A DNA stretch of 64,000 nt from Lampris incognitus (lineage: Eukaryota > Chordata > Actinopteri > Lampriformes > Lampridae). Below, piece by piece: positions 22,560 through 34,573 of this stretch (its first letter is position 1; each line of letters starts with the position of its first letter). The notes beneath the pieces were generated by a model. That model made no database searches. It saw only the letters and a program-made list of their open reading frames with translations, and was not told the DNA's origin. Position numbers and translations under genes: made by a program. The stretch spans positions 17,867,637 through 17,931,636 of the forward strand of contig NC_079214.1 in NCBI RefSeq assembly GCF_029633865.1, read 5' to 3'.

Positions 22560-22785
22560 CACAACAATTCTGACTAGTCAAAATGACGTTTGAGATATCC
22601 GCAACTTTCATTCTGCCTAGTCAAAACTGAATTACAAATATCTGTAATTGTTATTTCGGCTATGTGACGAGTCGAGTGTCATCAACAGTGACACCACTGC
22701 AGATATCTGTAATTCAGCTTTTGACTCGTCAAAACGACGTTGTTGATATCTGTGATGTTGATTCCGGATAGTCAAACGTAGCTAA
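22560..22785. repeat. Block of short inverted AGATATCTGTAATT / GACTAGTCAAAA motifs
   Basis: The motifs ACAAATATCTGTAATTG, CAGATATCTGTAATTCAG, TTTTGACTCGTCAAAACGAC and GACTAGTCAAAATGAC recur in both orientations. This looks like an internally palindromic repeat; boundaries are not defined. Confidence 0.45.
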
Positions 22786-22789
22786 TAAA

Positions 22790-23130
22790 TGTTAAAAGGG
22801 CTTGCCATGTGCACCACCATTAGCGGGCAGGGTGAGCGGTCAACTTGTCGAGCGAGCAGGGAGGTGTCAACACTCGTCGCGCGTATGGCAAGCCCATTTA
22901 ATTTTCGCGCGAGCAGTGACGTGTCGAAACTCAACTCTGCACGCGGTCTGTGCACGCGGATCAGAAATGCGCCCTCGCGATACTGCTCTGCGCGTTCACG
23001 AGGAGGCTTTTCTGTTCGCGCCGATTTTGAAACCACACGCCATAGACCCGGTACATACCGGACACTGAAGTCTTTCAGAAAGACTCGTTCGTTACAGTAT
23101 ATGCTCGGGTACGTCGCACAAGCTAGTGGA
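22790..23130. other. CpG-rich block
   Basis: Unlike its AT-rich surroundings, this stretch is rich in CG dinucleotides (GCGCGAGCAG, CACGCGG, CTCGCGATAC, GTTCGCGCC) and stays open in several frames on both strands. It could be a promoter or 5' region of a young transposable element or gene that continues to the weak exons at 23973. No protein was recognised. Confidence 0.4.
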
Positions 23131-23270
23131 GAAACTGTAGGTTAATGTAAGTACCTAGCTAGTTTAGTACACTTTCTTGCCTTCAGCGTTTCTGAATTAG
23201 ACCGTCTACTGATGAACGCTAACGTTTGCTAGTTTCTAACTTGCATTAACTTACAGTTTAGCTACGCTAA

Positions 23271-23557
23271 TGTAACCGGTTATTTTCTTGCCCGGTGCGG
23301 GTTTCGAACGGGGTGTACTGCACCACAAGGCGACATCACTAACCGCTCGGCTAAAGGGTCAGACCCGTTAGCTAGGGGCTAACGTGTCTTATTAGTAGTA
23401 ACGTTTGCCTTACCTAATTGTAAACTACTAATAAGACCCACTGGCCGATCGACTAGGGGGTCTGACCCTTTAGTCGAGCGGTTAGTGATGTCGCCTTGTG
23501 CGGTGCAGTACACCTCGTGGCGAATCTCGCACCGGGCGAGAAAATAGCTCGGTTACA
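23271..23557. mobile_element. Head-to-head inverted pair of family-1 TRIM LTRs
   Basis: The left arm (23271-23399, LTR in minus orientation, missing the last ~6 bases) and right arm (23419-23557, plus orientation) are the LTR seen twice at 4272-4636. They are now inverted around a ~19-base spacer. The left arm, read on the minus strand, has a perfect A box (23343-23353) and a perfect B-box core GTTCGAAAC (23301-23309). The right arm has the A box at 23471-23481 but a degraded B box. TAA flanks both outer ends (23268-23270 and 23558-23560). No primer site or interior remains. Confidence 0.65.
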
Positions 23558-23972
23558 TAATGTTAGCTATAGCGCACACGCATTTTCAATGTTGGCTAAA
23601 TAGCTAGCTAGCTGTGCCTATGGCTTGGCATTTCATTACCAATATAAAATGTCATATATAATCTGTTAGTTTGAACAGTGAGACAATGGAGGATTAGTTG
23701 TTGTAGAGATATGTTTTGACATCAATATAGAGTTTATTATTTAATTGTAATAGTCTTGTGTGGCTGTGGTGGCTTAGTTAGCCTTTTGCCTTTATGATAT
23801 TAGCTTTTATAGTAGGCACCCCTTTGTTTTCACTCACAAATGCAGGAGTTTTTCCTGCACGGGTAACTGAACAATACTGAAGTCCATGTGTGCTGAAGGC
23901 TGATTAATTGTATTAATTCAAATGTATTACTACTTTATTGAACCCAGATTAGTTTTCATTCACAGAGTCAAC

Positions 23973-24035
23973 ATGAGCAAGACAAGAGGAGGTATCCGGC
24001 ACTTTTATGTGCTTAAAAATATTAAATTGAAACTT
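23973..24035 (+). CDS. Weak candidate first coding exon, possibly of a transposase-like gene
   Basis: ATG in GTCAACATGAGC opens MSKTRGGIRHFYVLKNIKLK and ends at a good donor GTAAGA (24036-24041) in phase 0. The start recalls short basic leaders of fish hAT/ZMYM-like proteins, but the match is only impressionistic. The CpG-rich block 0.85 kb upstream could be its promoter. Confidence 0.25.
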
Positions 24036-24158
24036 GTAAGAATTAGGATTTTGAGATGATAATTCAGCCTGTGTTTTCTGTGTCATCATGCTGGTTTAAT
24101 ACTGAGCATGGTAGTATGGGCGATGGTGAGGTTTGCATTTATGTGCTGTTGTATTAAG

Positions 24159-24213
24159 GAAGCAGAGGGAGGTCAGAATGATAGTCAGCAGGCAGAAGGA
24201 GGTCAAGAGGACA
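24159..24213 (+). CDS. Weak candidate second exon
   Basis: An AG at 24157-24158 (TTGTATTAAG) precedes an open stretch EAEGGQNDSQQAEGGQED, with an internal EGGQ-D duplication, that ends at donor GTGAGTA (24214). It is in phase with the 23973 exon. No downstream exon was found. Confidence 0.25.
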
Positions 24214-24525
24214 GTGAGTAGGAAGGACCTAGTAGCAGAGAGGTGAGTTACAAAGGAGACTGCGCTTTAAAATGTATGACATCATACCAGATATTTAAGC
24301 GACTAGTACATTCAGAAACTGATGGGATGGACAACAATCATAGCCTACTGTTCTCAACTAATATGCTATGACTTTTAATACTTTCAGAAACTGATGAGAT
24401 GCACAATAATCATACCCTGTTGTTCTCAACTAATATGCTCTGACTTTTAATAAAGTGTTGGCTATTGATTGTAAAGAAACTTCTGGTACAGCATTGTGTG
24501 GGTCTGTGTTTGAGTGGAAAGCTCT

Positions 24526-24531
<6 letters not shown>

Positions 24532-24597
<66 letters not shown>
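24532..24597. repeat. (GT)n microsatellite, 66 bp
   Basis: About 33 uninterrupted GT units. Confidence 0.95.
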
Positions 24598-24598
<1 letters not shown>

Positions 24599-24820
24599 CT
24601 TGCTGGCAGTTTTGCTCTAGAATACTTTGTTGGGGACCCCTGACTACAAAAGTTGTGCGATACGTTCCCCATGAGCTGATGTAATGGATTTGATTCATCA
24701 CCATCTACAGACTGCAGGCATTGCGTTAAACAAGCAAGATACTGTAAGGATTGTAAGACTTTGGTTCACTGAAGCATGTGCCTGTGCTGTACTGGGTTCC
24801 CTTTAAGCCCTGAAGAAAAA

Positions 24821-24889
24821 GTTGACCCCCCCCCATTGTCATCGTATAATTCGCGTTGACCCCCCCCCCATTGTCATCGTATAATTCGC
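24821..24889. repeat. Tandem duplication of a ~34-bp unit
   Basis: GTTGAC, a run of 9-10 C, then ATTGTCATCGTATAATTCGC occurs twice in a row (24821-24854 and 24855-24889), differing only in C-run length. Confidence 0.9.
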
Positions 24890-25910
24890 ACTCTGATCCA
24901 GACAACATTTAATAGAAAATAGAATCTCTTAAGTGGAGACCTTTTGTGAGAGGGTGAACTGCAACATTATTGCTCTTTTTGTAATTACTCAAATCATTGT
25001 TACAATAAGCTGCAAAAAACATAGAATGTAGTGCTTTAAGGGCTTCAGGGCTACGCATGATCACAAACTACAGTAAATAAACTTTTTCATTAGATAATGT
25101 GTTGCTGCCTGACTTGTATTAACACTTTCCATATTTTTCAGTTTTCAACTGTTTGAGGCTAGATTGGTTCAACCTGCTTATTTTTTTTTTCTTTTTGACC
25201 AGTTATCTCATAAAGACTACATAAGATGTAATCTCTATGTGCCTTTGCAAAGGCATCTTATTGTTTCCAGATAGGGCACCACGCGGAATTGCAATGTGCA
25301 AATTGCGATCCATCTCGCCATGGACTGCATAACGCTTTCATAGGCATTGGTAAGTAACTACGTTGAAGATCTTTGCTTGCTTTTTTTTTTTGGGGAAACT
25401 CTTGTTTAGGGGAAGCAAAGCAGTCTACAAAGATCTTCTTATAGCCCATTAAACAGTGTTGTTGGCAGTAAATTACAGTATCTAGATGCTTGGTAAACCT
25501 TGAAAATTGAAATAGGCTTAGCCAATTAGCCAGGGAACAGTGATGCTACAAGCAGTGTAACAACTTATAGGCCTTTGGATGTTTTTCACAGAATTGACAC
25601 TGTGTTGGTAAAAATGTTCACTTTAGTGGTTAATCTTGTCATGTTCATACGCAGTTAAGTTTTGAATAAAAAAGACAGACTTCACTCTACAACCACAGTC
25701 TCAAAGTCCCATAACCACACTGGACAGCTAGTTGATAGCTGCGTAGCCCGGTCTGTTTTGGGGTCTTGGAGCTACCCAGATGTTGCAGTCCACTAATATG
25801 ATTCCGTATCTCTTATACTGCCAAAATTTAACAAAATAGATTTGCCTTTCTGTACAGCACATTCATCATTATTGTATAACTCGTACTGTTATTGCATTAA
25901 TTGGAATATT
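24890..25910. other. Non-coding stretch, no gene seen
   Basis: AT-rich with T-runs near 25180 and 25380. Nothing recognisable. Confidence 0.5.
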
Positions 25911-25912
25911 GG

Positions 25913-26280
25913 TGTCACGGCCCTGGCCGTGGCTCCAATTGTTTCCCTTGTGTTTCTATACGTTTCCCTTTTTCCCCGGTGTCTCCTGTTTTCCTGTGTG
26001 TGTGTGTGTGTGGGGGGGGGGGGGCGTGGCTTCCTTCCCTGGCACTCTCCAGCTCCCTCCTGATTTGCAGCTCATTCGCCTTACCCGCCCAGCCTGCACA
26101 CCTGCCTGCCATCAGCTCAACAGTATATCTACTCTAGTTTTCTATCCACTCATCGCCAGATCGTTGTTTCAACGACTGTGATAATCTCTCATTCTCAGCC
26201 ACTCTGGGATTGCATATTTAGAGTTATTCCTCGTGTTGTTTGCGTTACCTGTACCTACGGTGTCTCAGAGGCATTGTTAG
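25913..26280 (+). mobile_element. Possible LTR fragment of a gypsy-type element
   Basis: Begins TGTCACGGCCCTGGCCGTG and continues with a CT-rich stretch, a (GT)n/G-run (25997-26024) and CATCGCCAGATCGTTGTT, a pattern I associate with fish gypsy LTRs. The 3' end and a second LTR were not found, so this is tentative. Confidence 0.3.
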
Positions 26281-26289
26281 GATCTTGAG

Positions 26290-27570
26290 ACATTAGGGGC
26301 TTAACCCAGCCCAGAAAGCTTTGGTTTTGACTCGATAATTGCACCATTTCCAAGTTATTTCAGAGCAAAATGAGTATATGATGTGAGACACTGTGGTCTG
26401 ACAAAACGTTCCAGTCAGGTGCATAGGTTGGCTTTCACAACATAAAATGAGAGTAATCTGTGTTGTTAGTCAACTTCATTATTGTTTTTATTCTCAGCAG
26501 CAGGAGTAAAACCTTAAGGAAAATAAAGGAGCCTTGGTGTTGATGAAGCAGTCATATGCTAGATGGTATGTTGCTAATGCTTTGTTCAATTTTGAAAATT
26601 GACCAGCCTGGTCTTATAGCTTCTGCTTTTATTGTGTGACAAGGGCTCCTTTTGAGCTGGGACAAGTTTAAACTGTGGCAAACTGTTAACCCTGTGTCTT
26701 ATCTGTCTATCTAAATGCTCTCCTCTTCTTCACCTCTCTTGTAGTTCTTTTGGTGTCTCATCTTTCTGTCATACTCCATCTCCTTTGCTGTCCTCCTGTT
26801 CTCCTCTCACCTGTCTTGGTCATAAAAAGGATGCAATCAGCATCTCTAATTTTTTTGATGTGATCTTTGGATGATAAACACATGTTATTTATCAATTTAT
26901 TTTATATGTAGGCTTGACCAATTATTTGAACACACCAACCAATTTGAACACACCAACCAATATCAGATTATACAAACACAAACCATTAATGCACTATTCC
27001 ATCCCATAGGGGCTAAATACTAATCAGTGCTCATTATTCCATATGGGTTGACAGTCACACAACACAGCAACACTATTGGATGCCAGCTATAGTCCAGTAT
27101 TCAATGCAGCAACAGATGTACATCAGTCTGCATTCTATTGCTATTTATTACTGTAGTGTAATCAGTGGATTCTGTGCTCTCCATCTGATAATATCTATCT
27201 TCATGGCCTCATCCCTTCCTCTGTTGTGCTCTTGTTACTTTTTCAAGTTCTTTCTCTATCTCTCATATTGTATCTGTTAACATTGTGGCACTCCCTCGTC
27301 CTGACTCATCTGCTACTACAGCAATAGGAGATAACTCTTCCTCCGCCTCCTCTAGCCCCGCCTGCGCCTCGTTGCCTTCATCCTTTTTTCTTTTTGAAAA
27401 AGCTTCTTGTATCCATAGCCTTCAAGACTTGCCCTAGTGAATTAGCTTGCTAACTACCAGATGCCAACAATGCCCTGTCACCAGTGCAGTTCTCTTGCAC
27501 GTGCTCTCTTTCTCTCTCGCACTCACAAAATGTGCACGTGCCAAGCAAGTAGTGTGATACAGAGCCGCAG
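26290..27570. other. Non-coding stretch, no gene seen
   Basis: Contains a short ~18-base tandem duplication (TTTGAACACACCAACCAA twice, about 26924-26961). No coding signal. Confidence 0.5.
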
Positions 27571-27825
27571 ATTTGACATAAAGATTTTTTTTTTGTGGCC
27601 ACAAAATACTACTTTGTGGCCTTGAAATACTTATTCCATGGCCCCAATTTAGTTTTAAATTATTTCAGTAAAAGTTTTCAGGGCTCGGAATGATGTCACG
27701 TTCATCCCCAGCCTGCCTAGTGCGGGATTGCACACATGCTACAAGTTGGTGACCCACGTTGATTTCTCTATCATCTGCACTTTTTCCAAAAATCATTTCA
27801 CTTTTGATTTTGATTTTTGATTTTG

Positions 27826-28004
27826 ACAGGCTTTTAATGATCCCCGTAGGGAAATTATGCTCTGCATTTAACCTATCTTAGCTGTGCAGCTAAGAACAGT
27901 GGGCAGCTGCCGTGCAGCACCCGGGGACCAACTCCAGTTCGTCTTGCCATGCCTCGGTCAAGGGCACAGACAGGAGCATTAACCCTAACGTGCATGTCTT
28001 TCTG
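27826..28004 (-). mobile_element. SINE 3'-end fragment, alternative tail type
   Basis: The minus strand carries GTTAGGGTTAATGCTCCTGT, CCGGGTGCTGCACGGCAG and GCATAATTTCCCTACGGGGA, the same tail as in the SINE at 47704-48062. Confidence 0.75.
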
Positions 28005-28152
28005 AAATGTACAAATCATGACGTGCTTTGTAAGGTAATTATACAATATTGTGTTGTTAATTATTAGCTACCTAACATCTAAGTATGCTGGTGAGAGCAA
28101 TCAGCACTCAGCATGCTGGGCATGGACGTGACATCATTTCAAGCCCTCAAAA

Positions 28153-28585
28153 AGATGTTTACCCCCTTTTTTCTCCCCAGTTGTACTTGGCCAATTACCC
28201 TATTTTCTGAGCCATCCCAGTTACTGCTCCACCCCCTCTGCCTGGCCAGGGAAGGCTGCAGACTACCACATGCCTCCTCTGATACATGTGGAGTCGCCAG
28301 CCACTTCTTTTCACCTAATACTGAGGCATTTCGCCAGGGCGACGTAGCACGTGGGAGGATCACATTATTCTCCCTACTTCCCCCTCCCCCCTGAATAGGT
28401 GCCCCGACCGACCAGAGGAGGTGCTAGTGCAGCGACCAGGACACATACCCACATCCGGCTTCCCACCCACAGACACGGCCAATTGTGTCTGTAGGGACAC
28501 CTGACCAAGCCAGAGGTAACACGGGGATTCGAACCGACGATCCCCCGTGTTGGTAGGCAATGGAATAGACTGCTACACCACCCTG
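28153..28585 (-). mobile_element. tRNA-derived SINE (long type), full length
   Basis: Contains CTGATACATGTGGAGTCGCC and CGGGGATTCGAACCGACGAT (B box on the minus strand). An exact 11-bp target duplication AGCCCTCAAAA flanks it (28142-28152 and 28586-28596). Confidence 0.9.
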
Positions 28586-28867
28586 AGCCCTCAAAATTTT
28601 TACTGAAATTGTTTAAAAGTAATTCGTGGGCACGAAATAAGTATTTTGAGGCCACAGGTTAGTATTAAGTGACCGCGAAAAAAAAATCCTGTCTTGTCAC
28701 CTCCGTAGCTTGGTAGTGTGAAATAGATTTGCTTTAATGACACACAGAGGACACAAAATGTACTTGCATTTTTGATCAACAATGTTATATTAATTTCGAG
28801 GGTTTTAATGCATGATCGGAAGGACAGATGAATAGATCTGGGGCTATTTTTAGAGATCCATGGCTTT

Positions 28868-29218
28868 TCAGAAAACATTCGGTTGGGGCTGTAGCCTTGG
28901 ACGCACAGGCCTAACAACGCCACTGCCATGTCTCCTTGTGCTTCCATGATCACTTCTCTCCTGATTCCCCTGCTGGCCGGCCTGCCTTTCCTGCTCCCGT
29001 ATCCTCTGCCAGCCACACTCACGTCCTCGTCCCTCTGTCCTACTCAGTTCAGCTTTGCCATCCACCGTTCAGCTCAGTCCAGCTCTGCCATTCGCCATCG
29101 CCTCTCTACTTTCTGTCTAACCTGCCGTTCTCGTTCTATCCTTACAATAAACCCCTTTTACATTACTTAATTCCATTGTCTTTGTGTGCATTTGGGTCCA
29201 CCTCTACTGATCATAACA
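28868..29218 (+). mobile_element. Possible solo LTR or LTR 3' part
   Basis: A CT-rich stretch leads to CAATAAACCCC (poly(A) signal near 29147), CATTTGGGTCCACC and a CATAACA end at 29218, typical of fish LTR 3' ends. The 5' boundary is uncertain (a TGTTAT lies at about 28787). No coding region or second LTR is present. Confidence 0.4.
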
Positions 29219-30690
29219 ATTGGTTTATCTTGGTAACAAAATTATTTGCCAATAATCCCATTAAGGTCCCATTAAACCTGCTCGACATACTCAACCATAA
29301 TACACACCCTCATCATTGCCACACAACTACTTTGCATTCTCCTCCAGCTGTTACTAGGCAACACTGGGTCTTGTGCTGCTCTCGTCTTTATCTTTGTGTT
29401 TAGTTGTACGTTGTTGCTCATTTACATCGAGTCTAGAGTCCAGATTCCTTCAGATTGTAGTCTTAAAACTCAAACACACTTCAGATATTCATAATGACCT
29501 TGAGCAGAGTACAGGTAAAGAGTCCATAACCCTTCTCACACTACAAGTGTATCTGCACCAATGATCAGTCTCTGCTACCTTAATCTTTGAATTCAGCACA
29601 GATTCAGTTCAGTTTTGAAGCATTTTATTGCTAAATGTACTATGATGTAAACGTATTTTCCGTCCTAAAAACTGTAATCCTTCAAAGATGGTCAGACTTA
29701 CTCAAATAAGAGTCAACTGACTTTAGCTTGATTTAACTTCCTATACATCACCAGCGGTGTGCCGCTGGAGCTGTACTACTTTCATTGCCATTGGGTTAGG
29801 ATGAAAAGCCCTGGCCTAAAGAAGAGCGGCACCCCTGCTATTAATACAGGGCACGCAATCAATATGCTGCTGGCAGTTCTAGGTTTCCTTGACCCGCTGT
29901 GCCTATCTTAATGGGAGTAAACTTCTATTTTCTTTTACTGAGTGAACCCCATATATCATTACCCAACAAATATACCCTGAACCTCCATCTCAAAGTGAAA
30001 ACTTTGGAGGCTAGAAGAAAAACAATTTCTGCATTTTTTTCAGTTTTTTTTTAACACACACACACACACACCATACAACAGCAGGCAATCTGGCCAATCC
30101 GTCTCTTCTCTACCTTGTTTGTCTTTGCTTTGTTCTGTACTCTCTGTAGCCATTATCATCCAATATTTATGGGGGCATTATGTTCAATGGAACATCCCAG
30201 TTATTAGAGGAGGATGTGCTTTACATATATATTTTTTTTATCCTGGTAAAAAATGTTTAACCAACTCTTATCACAGCCATGAGATGATAAAGCCCAACTT
30301 ATGTACATTGATGCATCTACCTTATTACAGCCAACAGGAAGAGTAACTTTTTGTTAACTTTTCCATTCAGTGGAGGTGCAACTGCTTCCAAAAAATGTGA
30401 CAGTCGGGAAAATACCCAATACTTCCAAAATATGCATGGTTTCTATGTTTAGAAATTACAAAACGTACGGCTGCCTATCAAAAGATTTTTAATTTAATTT
30501 ATTCAATGAATATGTTAGCCACATCCCAGGAAATTGAACCAGTTTATCTAGACCAACATTTAGTGGGAGAAATGTTTCATGACCTGCAGTCAGTTGAGAC
30601 TGACGAAGTCACTTAGATGAGGGATGAACCGTTTCTCCCACTAAACATTGTGTCTGGATGAACTGATTCAACTTTGTGTTTTCCTTTTTT
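29219..30690. other. Non-coding stretch, no gene seen
   Basis: Contains a short (CA)n at about 30055-30071. No gene or recognised element. Confidence 0.5.
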
Positions 30691-30697
30691 TTTTTTG

Positions 30698-31123
30698 TGG
30701 CTTCCCACCCCCTCTTTTTCTCCCCAATTACCCCACTATTCCAAGCCGTCCCGGTCTCTGCTCCACCCCCCTCTCTGCCGATCCGGGGAGGGCTGCAGAC
30801 TATCACATGTCTCCTCCAATACATGTGGAATCGCCAGCCACTTCTTTTCACCTGACGGTGAGGAGTTTTGCCAGGGGGGACGTAGCACGTGGGAGGATCA
30901 CGCTGTTCTCCCCAGTTCCCCCTCCCCCCTGAACAGGCGCCCCGACTGACCAGAGGAGGCGCTAGTGCAGCGACCAGGACACATACCCACATCCAGCTTC
31001 CCACCCACAGACACGGCCAATTGTGTCTAGGGACACCTGACCAAGCCAGAGGTAACACGGGGATTGGAACCGGCAATCTCCGTGTTGGTAGGCAATGGAA
31101 TAGACTGCTACGCTACCCGGACG
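30698..31123 (-). mobile_element. tRNA-derived SINE (long type), full length
   Basis: Same family as 13912-14317. On the minus strand it begins CGTCCGGGTAGCGTAGCAGT and ends in GGGGAGAAAAAGAGGG. Target duplication not clearly visible. Confidence 0.88.
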
Positions 31124-34100
31124 TATATATATTAGCCACAAGTTTAGGAACTCTATGTATAGTCACTGTAGAACCTCTATGTATAATCCTTTCATCTTTT
31201 TGTATTCCCAATCCATCCTTTGTAGAACTCTCAAGAAATCACAATTTGTAAAAGCAAACCCAAGTCAAATTCCCCTTCAAATTGATGGCATGGCAAATGT
31301 ATAAATATACTTGGTTTATTAAGTAATTTCATAGTCATGACCATCATTTGATATGCAAAAAAAGACCAATGTTATTTGACTAACTATGCGATGATGCACC
31401 ACAATAAATTCACGCCCAAGAATTTCTTGTTTGAAACTGTCAAAAATATTTAGGGGGGTGTTCAAACCCGAAATCCCTACAGCTGGCTATGCCATTGCTT
31501 CCAAGAGATAAAACTTTGATTAGTTCCAATGAGACTTAATTGAGGGTGGTTTTGCTTGAGTTTTTAGACTCAATTGAACTTTACTTGGTGTGGTGCTTCC
31601 AGTTGTTAACCAGAAATTGTGCGTACATGTCTATGAAACTCCCCCTCAGTACTGTGATTGTCCATAATGTTCATTAAGTAAAGCAGGTCAAGGGCTGGTT
31701 GCCTGATGACATCCGTCTTTATTTTCCTCTTACCTGAAAAGAGCTGTTCATGCTGTTTAATTCTCATATTCACATCTTAAGAAAAAAAACCCAGGTAGAA
31801 TTGCTGTGCCTTAGAGTGGATTTTCTTTTCTAATGCATACCACCTATTTTGAATTGGAGGTCGGTCAAATTATTTTCTGTTTTTTTACCACAGTCTAAAG
31901 ATTGGGAAGTGGAAAGGTCTTGGAAAGCTATTTCTTATAAAAAATAATATAGAAAAACAAAGGAACATATATTTTCTTTATGGTAATTGGTGCCAAAATG
32001 CTATATAGCAGGCAAAAGAAACTATACTAACATGAAAAGGCAGGTGAGGTTTTCATATTACTGTATTTTTCAATTTCATTCAGCATATATTAAGGTGTAA
32101 CTTTCTCGTCATGAAAATCATACTACATAGTCTGTTTCAGTCATTGCAAAAGCTCTGGTGATGTATTTTCTATAGGTAATTGTAATTTTAGTGAGAACCA
32201 TCACTCAGTGTTTGATACAAAGGAGCATCCAATTCTTTCTCTTGATTTTTCCGGCATTTCATTTTGCTTTGCAAACCTCGTAAGAGTCATAACACCAGTG
32301 TGTGATTGTTACTGAGAATTTTGAATGGCAGTGCACTTCCATCTTTCTTTGCGACCGAAATGCTGAAGTAGGCCACAGATATTGACGTGACTCGTTCTCC
32401 TACTCCTAATTCTCCAAACAATTTGTCATCGCTTCCAGGGTTCTGCCATTTCTATCTGTGACAATCTGTAGGGCAGTCGCCTAACAAAGTGACAAAACCT
32501 GTCACAGTGCATCACTTTCACTCTTTCTCCGGCGAGCGGTAGGACATCTTTGAGTCTGCAACACCTTTATCAGATATGGCAGTTCCTAAAGGTCTGCCTA
32601 GGACAGCGGAGGGAAGGTTGGAGAGAAGAAGTCGGTGATTTAAGAGAGACCTATTTGCAAACAAGATCACAGGGAAACTTTCCCCATGAGGCACCATCTG
32701 GCTGCAGCACGTACCTGCCTCCATCACCCCCTCACAATCACCGGCCCCTCTATTTATAGACACCCTCTTGTCCATCCACCCACACACTGCATCTTGTGAA
32801 ACAGCAACCAGAATCTTACATACTGTAGGATCTGCTCCAGACAATCAGCCATTAATGTGGCAATTGTCAACACGCCAAGATAATGTGTGGCTAGCTTACA
32901 CAAGTCTCCCTCATCAATAATCAACTATTGGAATAAAGTCGGTTTCTTACTAAGCCTTGGGTGGTTATGAAGGGGATGGGGGGGGGGGGTTGGCTGGGTT
33001 TTCAACAACTTTCCTCAACATTTTTAAATGTTCTCTTTATTTTATCTTGGCCCAGACAGAGTTATTGTACACAAACTCCTCCTTATGCCGCTGTTGCCGT
33101 TGTAGCTACCAATGCTGGTGTTGGTAGGGGGTGCTAGCCATAATTGAACCTTTGCGTATTCCGGTTGGATGTGAGCTAATTTGTGCCTATGTGTCCCATC
33201 GGCTATCAACCAGTAGGGGTTCAGAGTTATCAATAAAGCAATCAGTGTCATATCTCGGATGAGGGTTCGGGTGAATTCTGATGGTTGTTATGATGTTGCT
33301 GAACAAAGTGTTCATCATGAAGGGAGTGACACCTGAGAGCTCTATTCAGTGGTGCTGAATAGAAAATGACACAAAAGTGCACTTGCAAGTTAGTCAAGCG
33401 TTTACTGCATTTTAAAAGGTACCAAGGTGAGTATATTTTCAATGTGATGTTGAAGCTCCGTAGCACAAATGCTTGAATTGCACTGCCAAAATGTCATATA
33501 AGCTTTAAACTATAGGCGGCAAGGAAAGCAAAGTTAAGTATTTGTTTCACTGGCATCAAAACACATGACATCAGAACACATAAAAAAACAAGGATTTTAC
33601 TCCCATATTTGCACCTGTACAAATATAGCTGCTATCCATGGTTTTATCCTCTCAAAAGAACATTAATTTTCACAGAATTTCAGAGGAAAATGGTGCCAAT
33701 GAATGTGAAATCAGTCATCAAAACCCAGATGTGCTGGCACAGATCTCCAATGAGGAGCGCTTCACACCCTTGTTCTACCTTTTTGGATGGATTTCATGAT
33801 ATCATCCAGTGTTATAGCATTCGTGTGTATGGATCAGCTCCATTAACTATATATTGAAACAAACATAAGCACTAAAACTGGCTGATTAATGACATTACTA
33901 CAAATCTAAAGAGCAGTCCCACTGAGCTTTTAGACCCAATTTCATCGTGGAGGCTACACATTAGGTCTCATTTAACTCAATGTATCTGGCCAAATGTAGC
34001 TGACTTTTAGACCACACTCTTTAATTCATTATTTCATGCAATGCTCAAACAACTTTAACTCTCTAAGATACGCAATGCAAGTTCATAAACTATGCTTTCT

Positions 34101-34410
34101 CTTTTCAACCAACACTTGAAATTTTCAACCAAATTTTATGTTTTAGCTCTAGAGCGAACACACTGTCTGGGCTAAAAGTGGCTGAAAAGTGGCTGATATC
34201 TTAACCTAAATAATAGCCACTACAAAAACAATGGAAAGTATTATAGCACAATATATGAACTTGCATTTTACATCTTCGATGGTTGAATTTGCTTGGTTGA
34301 AACATAATTATGTGAAAATGGAAAAAAACTTTGGTCTAAAATTGGGATACATTTAGCCAGATATATTCTGAGCTCAATGTGCACTAAGGTGTCATCGAAA
34401 TTGGGTCTAG
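31124..34410. other. Non-coding stretch, no gene seen
   Basis: AT-rich, unique-looking sequence with a G-run near 32979-32989. No coding exon or mobile element identified. Confidence 0.5.
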
Positions 34411-34414
34411 TGCT

Positions 34415-34573
34415 CAGTGATGTAGTTTTCAATCCAGTACTTGGCTATCTGTACTGCATATTTAGACCAGGGAGGTTTTAGACCTGGAGCAACAGACGAA
34501 TGGCGTTAACTACCGAGTAGAATAGATAACCAGTAGTATTGGTGGTACCTGAGGACCAGATTGAGAGCCATTG
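34415..34573. mobile_element. Possible short hAT-like MITE
   Basis: The left end CAGTGATGTAGTTTTCAATC and the right end ACCAGATTGAGAGCCATTG resemble the CAGTGGTTCTCAATC-type ends common in hAT MITEs. The ends match only partly and flanking duplication is poor, so this is tentative. Confidence 0.3.

Larger units (their letters stand above)
27571..28698. mobile_element. Foldback DNA element with ~170-bp terminal inverted repeats and nested SINEs
   Basis: The left arm (27571-27742) and right arm (28083-28698 minus its SINE) are imperfect reverse complements. For example TTTCAGTAAAAGTTTTCAGG pairs with AAAATTTTTACTGAAATTG, and ATGATGTCACGTTCATCCCC with GGGCATGGACGTGACATCAT. The interior holds a SINE fragment (27826-28004), and the right arm was split by a second SINE (28153-28585). 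Confidence 0.7.

Noticed and set aside
28936..29403. 155-residue plus-strand open frame
   Set aside because: Lies across an LTR-like CT-rich region; Ser/Pro/Thr-rich low complexity with no domain.
30609..31076. 155-residue minus-strand open frame
   Set aside because: Entirely SINE sequence; the same frame recurs in other SINE copies.
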